This document shows, piece by piece, positions 37,201 to 45,299 of a stretch of 64,000 nt of DNA (positions are counted from its first letter, which is position 1; the number at the start of each line of letters is the position of its first letter). This DNA comes from Caprella mutica (taxonomy: Eukaryota > Arthropoda > Malacostraca > Amphipoda > Caprellidae). Made by a program: the position numbers and the translations under genes. The stretch spans positions 40,293 through 104,292 of the forward strand of contig CANNZV010002307.1 of the NCBI GenBank assembly GCA_947561585.1, read 5' to 3'. The notes under the pieces were generated by a model that was not told the origin of the DNA, searched no databases, and saw only the letters and a list, made by a program, of their open reading frames with translations.

Positions 37201-39607
37201 ATTCATTTTTATTTGCAGGTATTTCATTTTCTTCGAGTACGTCCCTCAATAATAACATTATTGATGTAAATAAACTGTCTCCGCCTCCATCAACTTTTTC
37301 CAAAACTTTTAGTTCCTTTGGAATGCCTGTTTTGCAGTTATTATCGTTCACAGGTGTTTCTCCTTTTAGGCGAGATAAATAATCTGCAGCTTCGTTCAAT
37401 TTACCTGGCTGATAGCGTACGGTGAAATCAAATTCAGATAATTCCTGTAGAGTTCTTGTTATGCGAGAATTATGATTAGCCATATTATGCATATACGTTA
37501 ACGGTTTATGATCAGTAAAAATAACAAATTTGACTCCAAACAAGAATGGTCTGAAGGCCTGACATCCCCAGCGAATAGCTGTTAGTTCACGATCAGTTGC
37601 GCTATAGTTCATTTGAGTGGTGGAGAAAGTCATACTAGCGTAACCTATAGTTTTATATTCTCCATTCTGTTCCTGATATAATCCTGCGCCTGCTCCCGTG
37701 TTGCTAGCATCAACATACAAATGAAGTGGTTTGGCGTTTGAAGAATAATCAGGGTACGTCAGTGTAATTTCCCTCTCAATTTCTTCCTTTAGCTTGTTGA
37801 ACGCTGTACTCAATTCACTTGTCCATGTTATTTTCTTTTTCTTTGGTTGACCGGTAAGTTGAGTTAGAGGTTTAGCATATGTAGAACAGTCTGCTATGAA
37901 CTTCCGTTGGAAATTAACTAGTCCTAAAAATTTCCGCAATTCAGTAGTATTTTCAGGTTTAGGAAAGTCTCTTACTTTTTTCACGTATTCTTCAGATTTC
38001 TTTATTCCATTTTCATTTATTACATGACCTAGAAAGCTAATTTCCTTACGGAAAAATTCGCATTTCTTTACTTTAGCTTTGATGTTATACTTAACCAAGG
38101 TATTTAATGTTTGATGAACTAACTTCAAATGATCATCAAAATTTTCATTCATTATTAAAATGTCATCGATGTATATGATGATATTTGTGGAGGACATTTC
38201 ATTAAAAATTCCTTGCATGTTTTTCTGAAATGCGATTCCCGAATTCTTTGCTCCAAATGGTATGCGTGTAAATTGGTAGTGATTTCTTGCTGTGCTGAAG
38301 GCTGTGTATTGTCTGCTATCTTCGTCCAAAGGTATTTGATAATATCCTTTAACTAAATCTATTTTTGTGAAATATTTCATATTGAAAGCTTGGTAAAGAC
38401 AATTAGTTAGATTAGGCATAGGATGTTTTTCTGTGACAGTTACTTTGTTTAAATCCCTATAGTCCACGCATAATCTGTAACAATTATCACCTTTTTTATA
38501 CACAGGTACCAGTCTCGATGAATAAGCTGAATTACTGTGTTCTATTATACCATTCAGTAACAGTTCTTCACACTGCTTTTCTATCTGAGCGTTAACTGGC
38601 TCAGGAAATACACGTGGTTTGTGCCAAATCGGCGTGTTATCTGTTAGGAATATTTTGTGAGGCGGTACTTCAGCTTTCCCAATGTCATAGTCACCTTTGC
38701 TTAAAGATCCTTCAACATTTAGTAACATTTCGTAGATTTTCTCTTTGTCAAAGTTCGAAATGTCATCATTTTCAATAGTGATTTTCTTTTTCAATTCTTC
38801 AATTGACCATTTATCTTCAATATCATTTTCATTTTCACATATCACGAGAGAACTAATTTTTCCAATGATCTGATTTGCTTGTATGTTCACTTTCTTACAA
38901 TTTTCATTTTTCAAACATACAAACTTCTCATTGTTATTAATAATTCCCGATATTCCATTTACATCTTTTCTATTCATTTCACCGTCATAATACATATCAA
39001 CATTTTCTAACCCTACAATTTCCTCAATATACATAGGCATTTTAATAGTTTCGTTTCTTTTCAGTGATACATTTTCAGTCGCTAATACAGGTATATTTTC
39101 GTATTGAATATTTACAGTGTTGCCATTTGCATCTAAGGAAGCTAATATTGTAATATCGTTTGGTGATTTTAATTTAATAATACCTTCATCTATATCTAAT
39201 ATCATATTATATTTACGCAAAAAATCAAGTCCTAAAATCATATCATACTTCATAACATTATCATTTAATATTTGAAATTTAAAGCTAGTATCTAATCCTA
39301 ATAAAATGAAATTAATTTCAGAATCACCATTTGTAGTATGTACATTTTCATTTCCTAAACCTTCTAAGATGACTGAATTATTACTGTTAACACTAAGTTT
39401 AAATTTATCTACAATAGATTTCCTCATTAAAGACATACGAGATCCACTATCTATCAATGCCTCATATTTACAATTACCTATTTCAATAGGAAGGTAAAGA
39501 AATTTCTTTTTCAACACCATGTTGTTTTCTATTATTTTGAGTTCATCACTATTTTCCAGATCATTTTCTTGGGTAGAGGAATTTTCATTAGCGACCTCTG
39601 TCGTCAC
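34226..39607 (-). CDS. pol: Pol polyprotein: PR1-RT-RNase H-OTU-like-PR2-integrase-tail
   Basis: This is the replication polyprotein of the element; residue 1 is the GTG codon at 39607. Visible domains are: aspartic protease 1 (D53-S-G, ILGLDFL near 123-130); reverse transcriptase (about 310-600, catalytic box YIDD at 479-482); RNase H (D633, E674, D699, D742); OTU-like domain (about 770-895, GGDSLF with Ser778, HYN with His889); second aspartic-protease-like domain (D962-T-G, LLG near 1036-1038); integrase (H1173, H1178, C1208, C1211; D1240, D1300, E1336, the last two 35 residues apart); and a GPY/F-like motif (EGIF, G1441). A charged tail of about 320 residues follows, with a basic tract near 1540-1565 and probable coiled coil. 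No chromodomain is seen. The first ATG in frame is codon 30, so I infer expression by -1 frameshifting from gag; the fused frame continues upstream for 8 codons to 39631. No stop or frameshift interrupts it. Confidence 0.95.
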   Translation of the reverse strand: MTTEVANENSSTQENDLENSDELKIIENNMVLKKKFLYLPIEIGNCKYEALIDSGSRMSLMRKSIVDKFKLSVNSNNSVILEGLGNENVHTTNGDSEINFILLGLDTSFKFQILNDNVMKYDMILGLDFLRKYNMILDIDEGIIKLKSPNDITILASLDANGNTVNIQYENIPVLATENVSLKRNETIKMPMYIEEIVGLENVDMYYDGEMNRKDVNGISGIINNNEKFVCLKNENCKKVNIQANQIIGKISSLVICENENDIEDKWSIEELKKKITIENDDISNFDKEKIYEMLLNVEGSLSKGDYDIGKAEVPPHKIFLTDNTPIWHKPRVFPEPVNAQIEKQCEELLLNGIIEHSNSAYSSRLVPVYKKGDNCYRLCVDYRDLNKVTVTEKHPMPNLTNCLYQAFNMKYFTKIDLVKGYYQIPLDEDSRQYTAFSTARNHYQFTRIPFGAKNSGIAFQKNMQGIFNEMSSTNIIIYIDDILIMNENFDDHLKLVHQTLNTLVKYNIKAKVKKCEFFRKEISFLGHVINENGIKKSEEYVKKVRDFPKPENTTELRKFLGLVNFQRKFIADCSTYAKPLTQLTGQPKKKKITWTSELSTAFNKLKEEIEREITLTYPDYSSNAKPLHLYVDASNTGAGAGLYQEQNGEYKTIGYASMTFSTTQMNYSATDRELTAIRWGCQAFRPFLFGVKFVIFTDHKPLTYMHNMANHNSRITRTLQELSEFDFTVRYQPGKLNEAADYLSRLKGETPVNDNNCKTGIPKELKVLEKVDGGGDSLFTSIMLLLRDVLEENEIPANKNELRKLVINEMINNPKRYGIKMNRTERNKLRIVLNPGQIPPEESILAVSYLFKVEVRVYHNIETPVIYRENNNSDNVGILNLQCIAHVHYNPLYNRRPIVNKEIGKYVNCIRMENVIENNVIEEIEEDLNLFSELPALPCTHTMSASLIIKCNGSTVCAMLDTGSQTTIIEQHVYDKLKREDDKLTECQFKTVTGLGGGKTVIKGITYLTLTFGELVATNVPVMVVDRSNLPACMLLGFDFFKNYGCVLNFDDLTLQLKNDIKVDIIMNEDKQNKNIMLGCMELENKEPKVKLLIGKENIVKMQENDHAIRIVKNLVKDKIPNKDWKEKSSFQFKSVIKHLEISDDMLVKNSNDRKIIIVSFPFAVEIVHKIHSNLAHIGRHKLLNIIKEYFYHPAIDMISREICASCEYCQMYKTNVQQMTPPTVRIDAKTPFNLVAIDLLQFEKSSSGNVALLVAVDHFSKWLAAVPIRDKTASTVARALECQILPKLPRVPSNILSDNGPEFKAQQTEDVLSRFSINHIFSSPYSPQCNGAIERVNRSLKDLIKAKVKDSKHWDKEIPSAVIIYNSTMHSQINMSPSQMILNQSHNSDVHIPITSDVTNAWKEGHPNFAPFKINQKVIKKIQRVGNRTHYKLMKRYEGIFTVTKVNSNGLSYEIEKDGVVLKAHYKQLRPWKQLPDNIRKYMPDTKEIGETRETECTSDSENESVDYCVPSTAKCISSSEKSSDSVSESEIEENQQKLVKKTEKKRQHRLKKKRLKIIKKKVNDRHDEENIQNRKVKMSTPKNDHIVNISEYLKLCTEENIFSSLEQTLSVHDELLSASQSLIEKLSTEITSDLNKLNERLRTSKISQDSTESIESVIELQDMFEENMDSTTKSLNENKLPENDSRTAEHKSIIEDMKVILSESRRNIEIGYKRSRNLRREIHERRQSLLADNSSKSNVYSVTEEMCDFVPALLENRASTPRLLRSHGNAQHHPNVQTRTLEYKRRNVKE

Positions 39608-39625
39608 CTCTTGGATGGCAGAGGT
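39594..39625 (-). other. Candidate frameshift-stimulating RNA hairpin
   Basis: Five nucleotides after the slippery site the sense strand has ACCTCTG (39625-39619), which pairs perfectly with CAGAGGT (39600-39594), giving a 7-bp stem with an 18-nt loop. The loop contains AGAGGT (39611-39606), which can pair instead with ACCTCT or, through AGAGG, with a downstream CCTCT near 39570. The last pairing would make an H-type pseudoknot. The pairings are seen in the sequence; the function is inferred. Confidence 0.55.
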
Positions 39626-39627
39626 TA

Positions 39628-41220
39628 TCAGTTTAAATTCTGTCTGTAGCTTGGCTTACGATCGTGATAGTCTACACTGTTTGATCTGTTAGAGTTATAC
39701 CTGTCAGTGCCGCTTTTACGCACTGTAGAGAAAGACCGTTTTCTATTTTTACCGCAGTCTCTGTAGAAATGACCTTCTCGGTTACATAGAAAACATAGCT
39801 TCAGTCTCTTTCTACATGAGTTATAATCATGCCCAAATCTTTTGCAGTAGTTACACTTCATAGCATTAGTTAAAGGGGGTGGAGTTTCAAATGAGGGAGG
39901 TTTGTATTGGCTATTGTAGGAGTTTCGTTCATATTGAAAAAGATTTGCTTTTCGTTTCCAATCATTGTGATCGGTACTGTATCTCTGTTGCTGATGGTAC
40001 TTTGGTACAGTTTGTAGTGCATTGTTATAGAATCGTTTATTATTAATGAATTCTTTTTCTCTATGTCTTCTATTGTAATTAGGTGATCGATTTATGGAAT
40101 CTGAATTATTCAAATTGATTAAGATTTCTTCTACGTTTTCTGTTTCATAATCACTTCTTTCTTTTCCATCAATCATTTCGAGATCATAAAATCGAGTGCA
40201 TCTTTGTATTCTTGTCCAGGTCAGTTTCTTTCTTTCTATTCCGAATTCTCTTATTTCCTTGTTTATGATGCTTCTCAGCTGTTTTGAAACTCCTTTTTTG
40301 AAAGTTTGAATTAGGGTAGAACTCCGTTCAGCATCATGCTTTGGATAAGCCTGTTTATACAGTTTCTCCAATCTACTACTGTAAGTGAAATAGGACTCAT
40401 TAGGTATCGGTTTTGCATTCTCGAACTTGCGTTTAGCATGAGCCTTTCTGATCTCCCTTTCATCTTTGTACCACCTAATCAATTTAACTTTAACATCCTC
40501 ATAATCATCATCAAAATCTCTTAGTAGCTTGAAATTTTTGAGAGTTTGACCTTTAAGGTGTCTTTCGAGCTCACTCGTCCATAGATATGATTTTCCTTTG
40601 AAATTCTCTTTACAATAACTTTCAAATTTAATCAAGTATGATCGCAAATTTTGACCGGACTCTTCATCAAAATGATCAAATTGAGGCACTGGTCTCATAT
40701 CTAATTTCTTAAGGATCTTTGCTAGGTAACGAGTGTCATTTCTGTCTTCTTCTTCAGAGTCTTGTGTATCGCTGAAAAAAAATTCATCGCTTTCGTCAGA
40801 ACTACTGACTACTTCTTTCTTTAGATTATTCTTTTTCATAATCTTTTCACTATCTTCACTGTCACTACTACTGGCATATACAGTTTTCTTTTTCGGTATT
40901 GCTCCAGTTCTTTTACCTAAAGTTTCTTTTTCATTTCTTTTAAGAACATGCTTACTTTTACTACCATTTTCTTCTTTTCGTGTTTGCTTCTTTTGACTAT
41001 CAAACTCACCATATTTATTTACTAATAATCTAATAGCTTCTATTTCTTTTCCATGATTCAGCAAAATATCTTTCTTTTCATCACTGGATTCGATATTTTC
41101 AAAAAATTGCTTCATAAAACGAATACTTCCAGCAATAGTGTCTTGAACATCAACCTTCTCTTCTTTTTCATGGTCATGATTATTGGTACTACCACTAGAG
41201 TCAATATTATTCTCAGCCAT
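39628..41220 (-). CDS. gag: Gag structural polyprotein
   Basis: A 530-residue Gag forms the virus-like particle and binds the element RNA. I chose the ATG at 41220 (MAENNIDSSG); the frame stays open upstream to a GTG at 41301 but has no earlier ATG. The N-terminal 160 residues are charged, with Ser/Asp/Glu-rich clusters near 115-160. Residues from about 180 to 350 resemble the capsid-like retrotransposon gag domain (hydrophobic and Trp-containing helices around LIKFESYC, ELERHLKG, RWYKDEREI). Two CX2CX4HX4C zinc knuckles follow, at C456-C459-H464-C469 and C476-C479-H484-C489, and the tail is Arg/Ser/Asn-rich. It ends at a TGA that directly follows the slippery heptamer. No break is seen. Processing sites were not assigned. 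Confidence 0.93.
   Translation of the reverse strand: MAENNIDSSGSTNNHDHEKEEKVDVQDTIAGSIRFMKQFFENIESSDEKKDILLNHGKEIEAIRLLVNKYGEFDSQKKQTRKEENGSKSKHVLKRNEKETLGKRTGAIPKKKTVYASSSDSEDSEKIMKKNNLKKEVVSSSDESDEFFFSDTQDSEEEDRNDTRYLAKILKKLDMRPVPQFDHFDEESGQNLRSYLIKFESYCKENFKGKSYLWTSELERHLKGQTLKNFKLLRDFDDDYEDVKVKLIRWYKDEREIRKAHAKRKFENAKPIPNESYFTYSSRLEKLYKQAYPKHDAERSSTLIQTFKKGVSKQLRSIINKEIREFGIERKKLTWTRIQRCTRFYDLEMIDGKERSDYETENVEEILINLNNSDSINRSPNYNRRHREKEFINNKRFYNNALQTVPKYHQQQRYSTDHNDWKRKANLFQYERNSYNSQYKPPSFETPPPLTNAMKCNYCKRFGHDYNSCRKRLKLCFLCNREGHFYRDCGKNRKRSFSTVRKSGTDRYNSNRSNSVDYHDRKPSYRQNLN
39631..39637 (-). other. -1 ribosomal frameshift slippery site TTTAAAC
   Basis: The sense strand reads AA TTT AAA C TGA with gag frame AAT TTA AAC TGA, so the heptamer T TTA AAC is in the correct register for X XXY YYZ slippage and abuts the gag stop. 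A -1 shift continues as CTG ATA ACC straight into the pol frame with no stop. TTTAAAC is one of the best-known -1 slippery heptamers. Confidence 0.88.
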
Positions 41221-41384
41221 TTCACGGAGTAATTTCAGATCAATAGATATAATATACTTTGTAACCAATCTGATCCCCAAACTTATAAATAAGTAGTACA
41301 CATATTATAGGCAAATTCTAAAAATAATACTGATTGCATAATATAAGAAATAGCGAATCAAAATAACTGAATTTATAAAAAGAA
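41221..41384 (-). other. Leader between primer binding site and gag
   Basis: These 164 nt separate the primer binding site from the gag ATG. They are AT-rich. A packaging signal would be expected here or at the start of gag, but none can be recognised by sequence. Confidence 0.6.
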
Positions 41385-41397
41385 AGTCACGGCACCA
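41385..41397 (-). other. Primer binding site, tRNA-His type
   Basis: Five nucleotides inside the 5' LTR the sense strand reads TGGTGCCGTGACT. This is complementary to the 3' end of animal tRNA-His(GTG) as I know it (AGTCACGGCACCA), a 13-nt match including the CCA tail. It would prime first-strand synthesis. The tRNA assignment is from memory. Confidence 0.75.
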
Positions 41398-41724
41398 ATT
41401 CATGTGGTGGGAAATCAGTATAACCCAGGTTCTGATATTATTCTACTATTGGCCTTATCTTGTGATCGATTTGTTAGTTACTATGATTCTATTAATCTAT
41501 TCCTATATGGGTGTACTGAGATCTCACGTATGAAAGGGGTTAAATAAAAAGATTCGAAATGCAGCTATTTAATTTGGATGATAGATAATGACTAAATAAA
41601 GAATAACTACTATTTGTTTGTGAAGGTGGAGGATAATTAGGCATGGGAATACTAAGGATAGGCAAGATAGGGAAAGGGGTATATCCGTATAGGATTAGGG
41701 ATTTACCATATAGGTAAATAGGGA

Positions 41725-41859
41725 TAGGGATAAAAGGGGTAGGGATGAATGGGGTAGGGATAAATGGGGTAGGGATAAATGGGGTAGGGATAAATGGGGT
41801 AGGGATAAATGGGGTAGGGATAAATGGGGTAGGGATAAATGGGGTAGGGATAAATGGGG
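41725..41859. repeat. 15-bp minisatellite in 5' LTR (9 units)
   Basis: The copy number and phase are the same as in the left LTR, with one A-to-G change in unit 2. It lies between the inferred R region and the primer binding site, so it would be in the 5' leader of the genomic RNA as repeats of CCCCATTTATCCCTA. Confidence 0.95.
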
Positions 41860-42026
41860 ACCAGATGGTTTAATATATCACTCATATTTATGACAGCGTA
41901 ACAGATAGAGCTATGCACTATGTTTATTAGAATTTTAATAACCTTCTTTGGTCAGCTGTATTCTATTAGTGAACAGCTTTCGGTTCAATACATTTGGCTT
42001 TTAAAGTTCCGTCCTACTAGGTGTTT

Positions 42027-42036
42027 ACTATAAAAA
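42027..42036 (-). promoter_or_regulatory. Candidate TATA-like element in 5' LTR
   Basis: The sense strand reads TTTTTATAGT about 55 nt from the LTR start and roughly 100 nt upstream of the AATAAA. The spacing suits a core promoter with a short U3, but the motif is weak and AT-rich sequence is common here. Confidence 0.3.
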
Positions 42037-42091
42037 TAGTACAAAACTATAGGAAGTGTAACAGTCCTAGGATAGTTTTGGACCCTTTACA

Positions 42092-42095
42092 ACAG
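42092..42095. repeat. Target-site duplication, right (ACAG)
   Basis: ACAG directly follows the terminal TTTACA of the right LTR and matches 32315-32318. The satellite then resumes in the phase and variant order expected from uninterrupted copies such as 30515-30570. Confidence 0.85.
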
Positions 42096-45000
42096 CAAAT
42101 GATCTATCTACAGCAAAGGATATTTCTACAGTGAAGGAGCTCCATACAGCCAAAGAAACCATTCACAGCAAAAATCTATCTACAGCAAAGTGATCTATTT
42201 ACAGTAAGGGTTATATCTACAGCAAAGAATCTATCTTCAGCAAACGATCTATCTACAGCAAAGGATCTATCTACAGCAAAGGACCTATCTACAGTAAGGG
42301 ATCTATCTACAGCAAATAATCTATCTACAGCAAAGTGATCTATCTACAGTAAGGGATCTATCTACAGCAAAGAATCTATCTACACCAAAGGATCTATCTA
42401 CAGCGAAAAATCTGTCAACAGCAAAGGATCTATCTACTGCAAAGTATCAATTTACAGCAGAAGATCTTTCTACAGCAGAGGATCTTTCAACAGAAAAGGA
42501 TCTCTCTACAGCAAAGGATCTATTTACAGTATGGGATCTATCTACAACAAAGGTTTTATCTACAGTAAAGGATCTATATACAGAAAATGATCTACCTACA
42601 GAAAAGGATTTATCTACAGCAAAGGATCTATCTACAGCAAAGGATCTATCTACAGCAAAGGATCTATCTACAGCAAAGGATCTATCTACGGCAAAGGATC
42701 TATCTACGGCGAAGGATTTATTTATTTATTTATAGCAAAGGATCTTAGATCTATTTACAGCAAAGGATCTACCTACAGTAAAGGATCTATCGACTAAAAG
42801 GATATATCTACAGTAAAGGATCTATTTACAACAAAGAATCTATCTACAGCAAAGAATCTATCTACAGTAAAGGATCTATCTACAATAAAGGATCTATCTA
42901 CAGCAAAGGATCTAACTACTACAAGGGATATATCTACAGTAAAGGATCTATCTACTGCAAAGTATCTATCTACAGCAAAGGATCCATCTACAGCAAAGGA
43001 TCTATTTATAGCGGAGAATCTTTCTACCACAAAGGATTTAATACAGCAAAGGATCTTTCTTCAGCAAAGGATCTATCTACAGCAAAGTATCTATCTACAG
43101 CAAAGGATCTATCTACAGCAAAGGACCTATCTGGAGTAAGGGATCTATTTACAGCGAAGGATCAATCTATAGCAAAGGATGTATCTGCAGCAAAGGATCT
43201 ATTTACAGCATAGGATCCATCTACAGCAAATGATCTATCTACAGTAAGGGATCTTTTGGCAGCGAAGGATCAATCTACAGCAAAGGATCTATTTACAGCG
43301 AAGGATGGATCTACAGCAAAGGATCTATCTACAGCAAAGGATCTATCTACAGCAAAGGATCTATCTACAGTCAAGGAAATATTTACTGCAACGGATCTAT
43401 CTTCAGCAAAGGATCAATCTACAGTTAAGGATCTATCTTCAGCAAAGGATCTAACTACAGCAAAGGATCTATATAAAGCCAATGATTTATCTACAACAAA
43501 GGATCTATTTACAGCAGGGGAACTTTATACAGCAAAGGATCTATCTACAGCAAACGATCTATCTACAGCAAAGTAATCTATCTACAGTAAGGGATCTATC
43601 TACAGCAAAGAATCTATCTACACCAAAGGATCTTTCTACATCGCAGGATCTGTCAACAGCAAAAGATCTATCTACAGTGAATGATCTATTTACAGCAAAG
43701 GATCTATCTACAGCAAAGGTTCTATCTACAGTAAAGGATCTATCTACAGCAAAGTATCTATCTAAGACAAACGATTTATATACAGCAAAGGAGCTATCTA
43801 CAGCTAAAAATCCATCTACAGCAAAGGATCTATCTACAGTAAAGGATCTATCTACTACAAAGGATCTATCTATAGCAAAGGATCTATCTACAGCAAAGGA
43901 TCTATCTACAGCAAAGGATCTATCTACAGCAAATGATCAATCTACAGCAAAGGATATTTCTACAGTGAAGGAGCTCTATACAGCCAAAGAATCCATTCAC
44001 AACAAAAATCTGTCTACAGCAAAGTGATCTATCTACAGTAAGGGATTTATCTACAGCAAAGAATCTATCTTCAGCAAACGATCTATCTACAGCAAAGGAT
44101 CTATCTACAGCAAAGGACCTATCTACAGCAAAGGACCTATCTACAGCAAATAATCTATCTACAGCAAAGTGATCTATCTACAGTAAGGGATCTATCTACA
44201 GCAAAGAATCTATCTACAGTAAAGGATCTATCTACAGTAAAGGATCTATCTACAGCAAAGGATCTACCTACAGTAAAGGATCTATCGACTAAAAGGATAT
44301 ATCTACAGCAAAGGATCTATCTACAACAAAGAATCTATCTACAGCAAAGAATCTATCTACAGTAAAGGATCTATCTACAGTAAAGGATCTATCTACAGCA
44401 AAGGATCTATCTACAGCAAAGGATCTAACTACTACAAGGGATATATCTACAGTAAAGGATCTATCAACAGCAAAGGATCTATCTACAGCAAAGGATCCAT
44501 CTACAGCAAAGGATCTTTTTATAGGGGAGAATCTCTCTACCACAAAGGATTTAATACAGCAAAGGATCTAACTACTACAAGGGATATATCTACAGTAAAG
44601 GATCTATCTACTACAAAGGATCTATCTATAGCAAAGGATCTATCTACAGCAAAGGATCTATCTACAGCAAAGGATCTATCTACAGCAAATGATCAATCTA
44701 CAGCAAAGGATATTTCTACAGTGAAGGAGCTCTATACAACCAAAGAATCCATTCACAGCAAAAATATATCTACAGCAAAGTGATCTATTTACAGTAAGGG
44801 ATATATCTACAGCAAAGAATCTATCTAGAGCAAACGATCTATCTACAGCAAAGAATCTATCTTCAGCAAACGATCTATCTACAGCAAAGGATCTATCTAC
44901 AGCAAATAATCTATCTACAGCAAAGTGATCTATCTACAGTAAGGATCTATCTACAGCAAAGAATCTATCTACATCAAAGGATCTATCTACAGCGAAAAAT

Positions 45001-45299
45001 CTGTCAACAGCAAAGGATCTATCTACTGCATAGGATCAATTTACAGCAAAAGATCTTTCTACAGCAGAGAATCTTTCTACAGAAAAGGATCTCTCTACAG
45101 CAAAGGATCTATTTACAGTATGGGATCTATCTACAACAAAGGTTTTATCTACAGTAAAGGATCTATCTACAGAAAAGGATCAATCTACAGAAAAGGATTT
45201 ATCTGCAGCAAAGGATCTATCTACAGCAAAGGATCTATCTACGGCAAAGGATCTATCTACGGCGAAGGATTTATTTATTTATTTATAGAAAAGGATCTT

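Larger units (their letters stand above)
32319..42091 (-). mobile_element. Full-length Ty3/gypsy-type LTR retrotransposon nested in satellite
   Basis: The element is 9773 bp with two 689-bp LTRs that begin TGTGG and end TTACA on the plus strand, flanked by ACAG target duplications. It is transcribed on the minus strand. The internal order is primer binding site, gag, frameshift, pol (PR-RT-RNase H-OTU-like-second PR-integrase-tail), non-coding 3' region and purine tract. Integrase downstream of RT assigns it to Ty3/gypsy rather than Ty1/copia. Comparing the LTRs by eye shows three substitutions and no length difference. Both reading frames are uninterrupted, so the copy looks young and possibly autonomous. 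There is no env-like frame and no chromodomain. The family name is not recognised. Confidence 0.97.
41403..42091 (-). repeat. 5' LTR (right copy), promoter-bearing
   Basis: This 689-bp repeat pairs with 32319-33007 at an offset of 9084. As the upstream LTR in element orientation it should carry the active promoter. U3 and R are short and U5 is long, judged from the AATAAA at 41923-41928 and the minisatellite at 41725-41859. Differences from the 3' LTR are three substitutions, including one in the second 15-bp unit (GGGATGAATGGGG). Confidence 0.97.

Noticed and set aside
34461..40996. Several plus-strand frames of 60-96 codons opposite gag and pol
   Set aside because: They are shadows of the minus-strand coding frames, with hydrophobic low-complexity translations from AT-rich antisense.
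41221..41301. Gag starting at the upstream in-frame codon 41301
   Set aside because: That codon is GTG; the first ATG is at 41220 and begins a typical hydrophilic Gag N-terminus.
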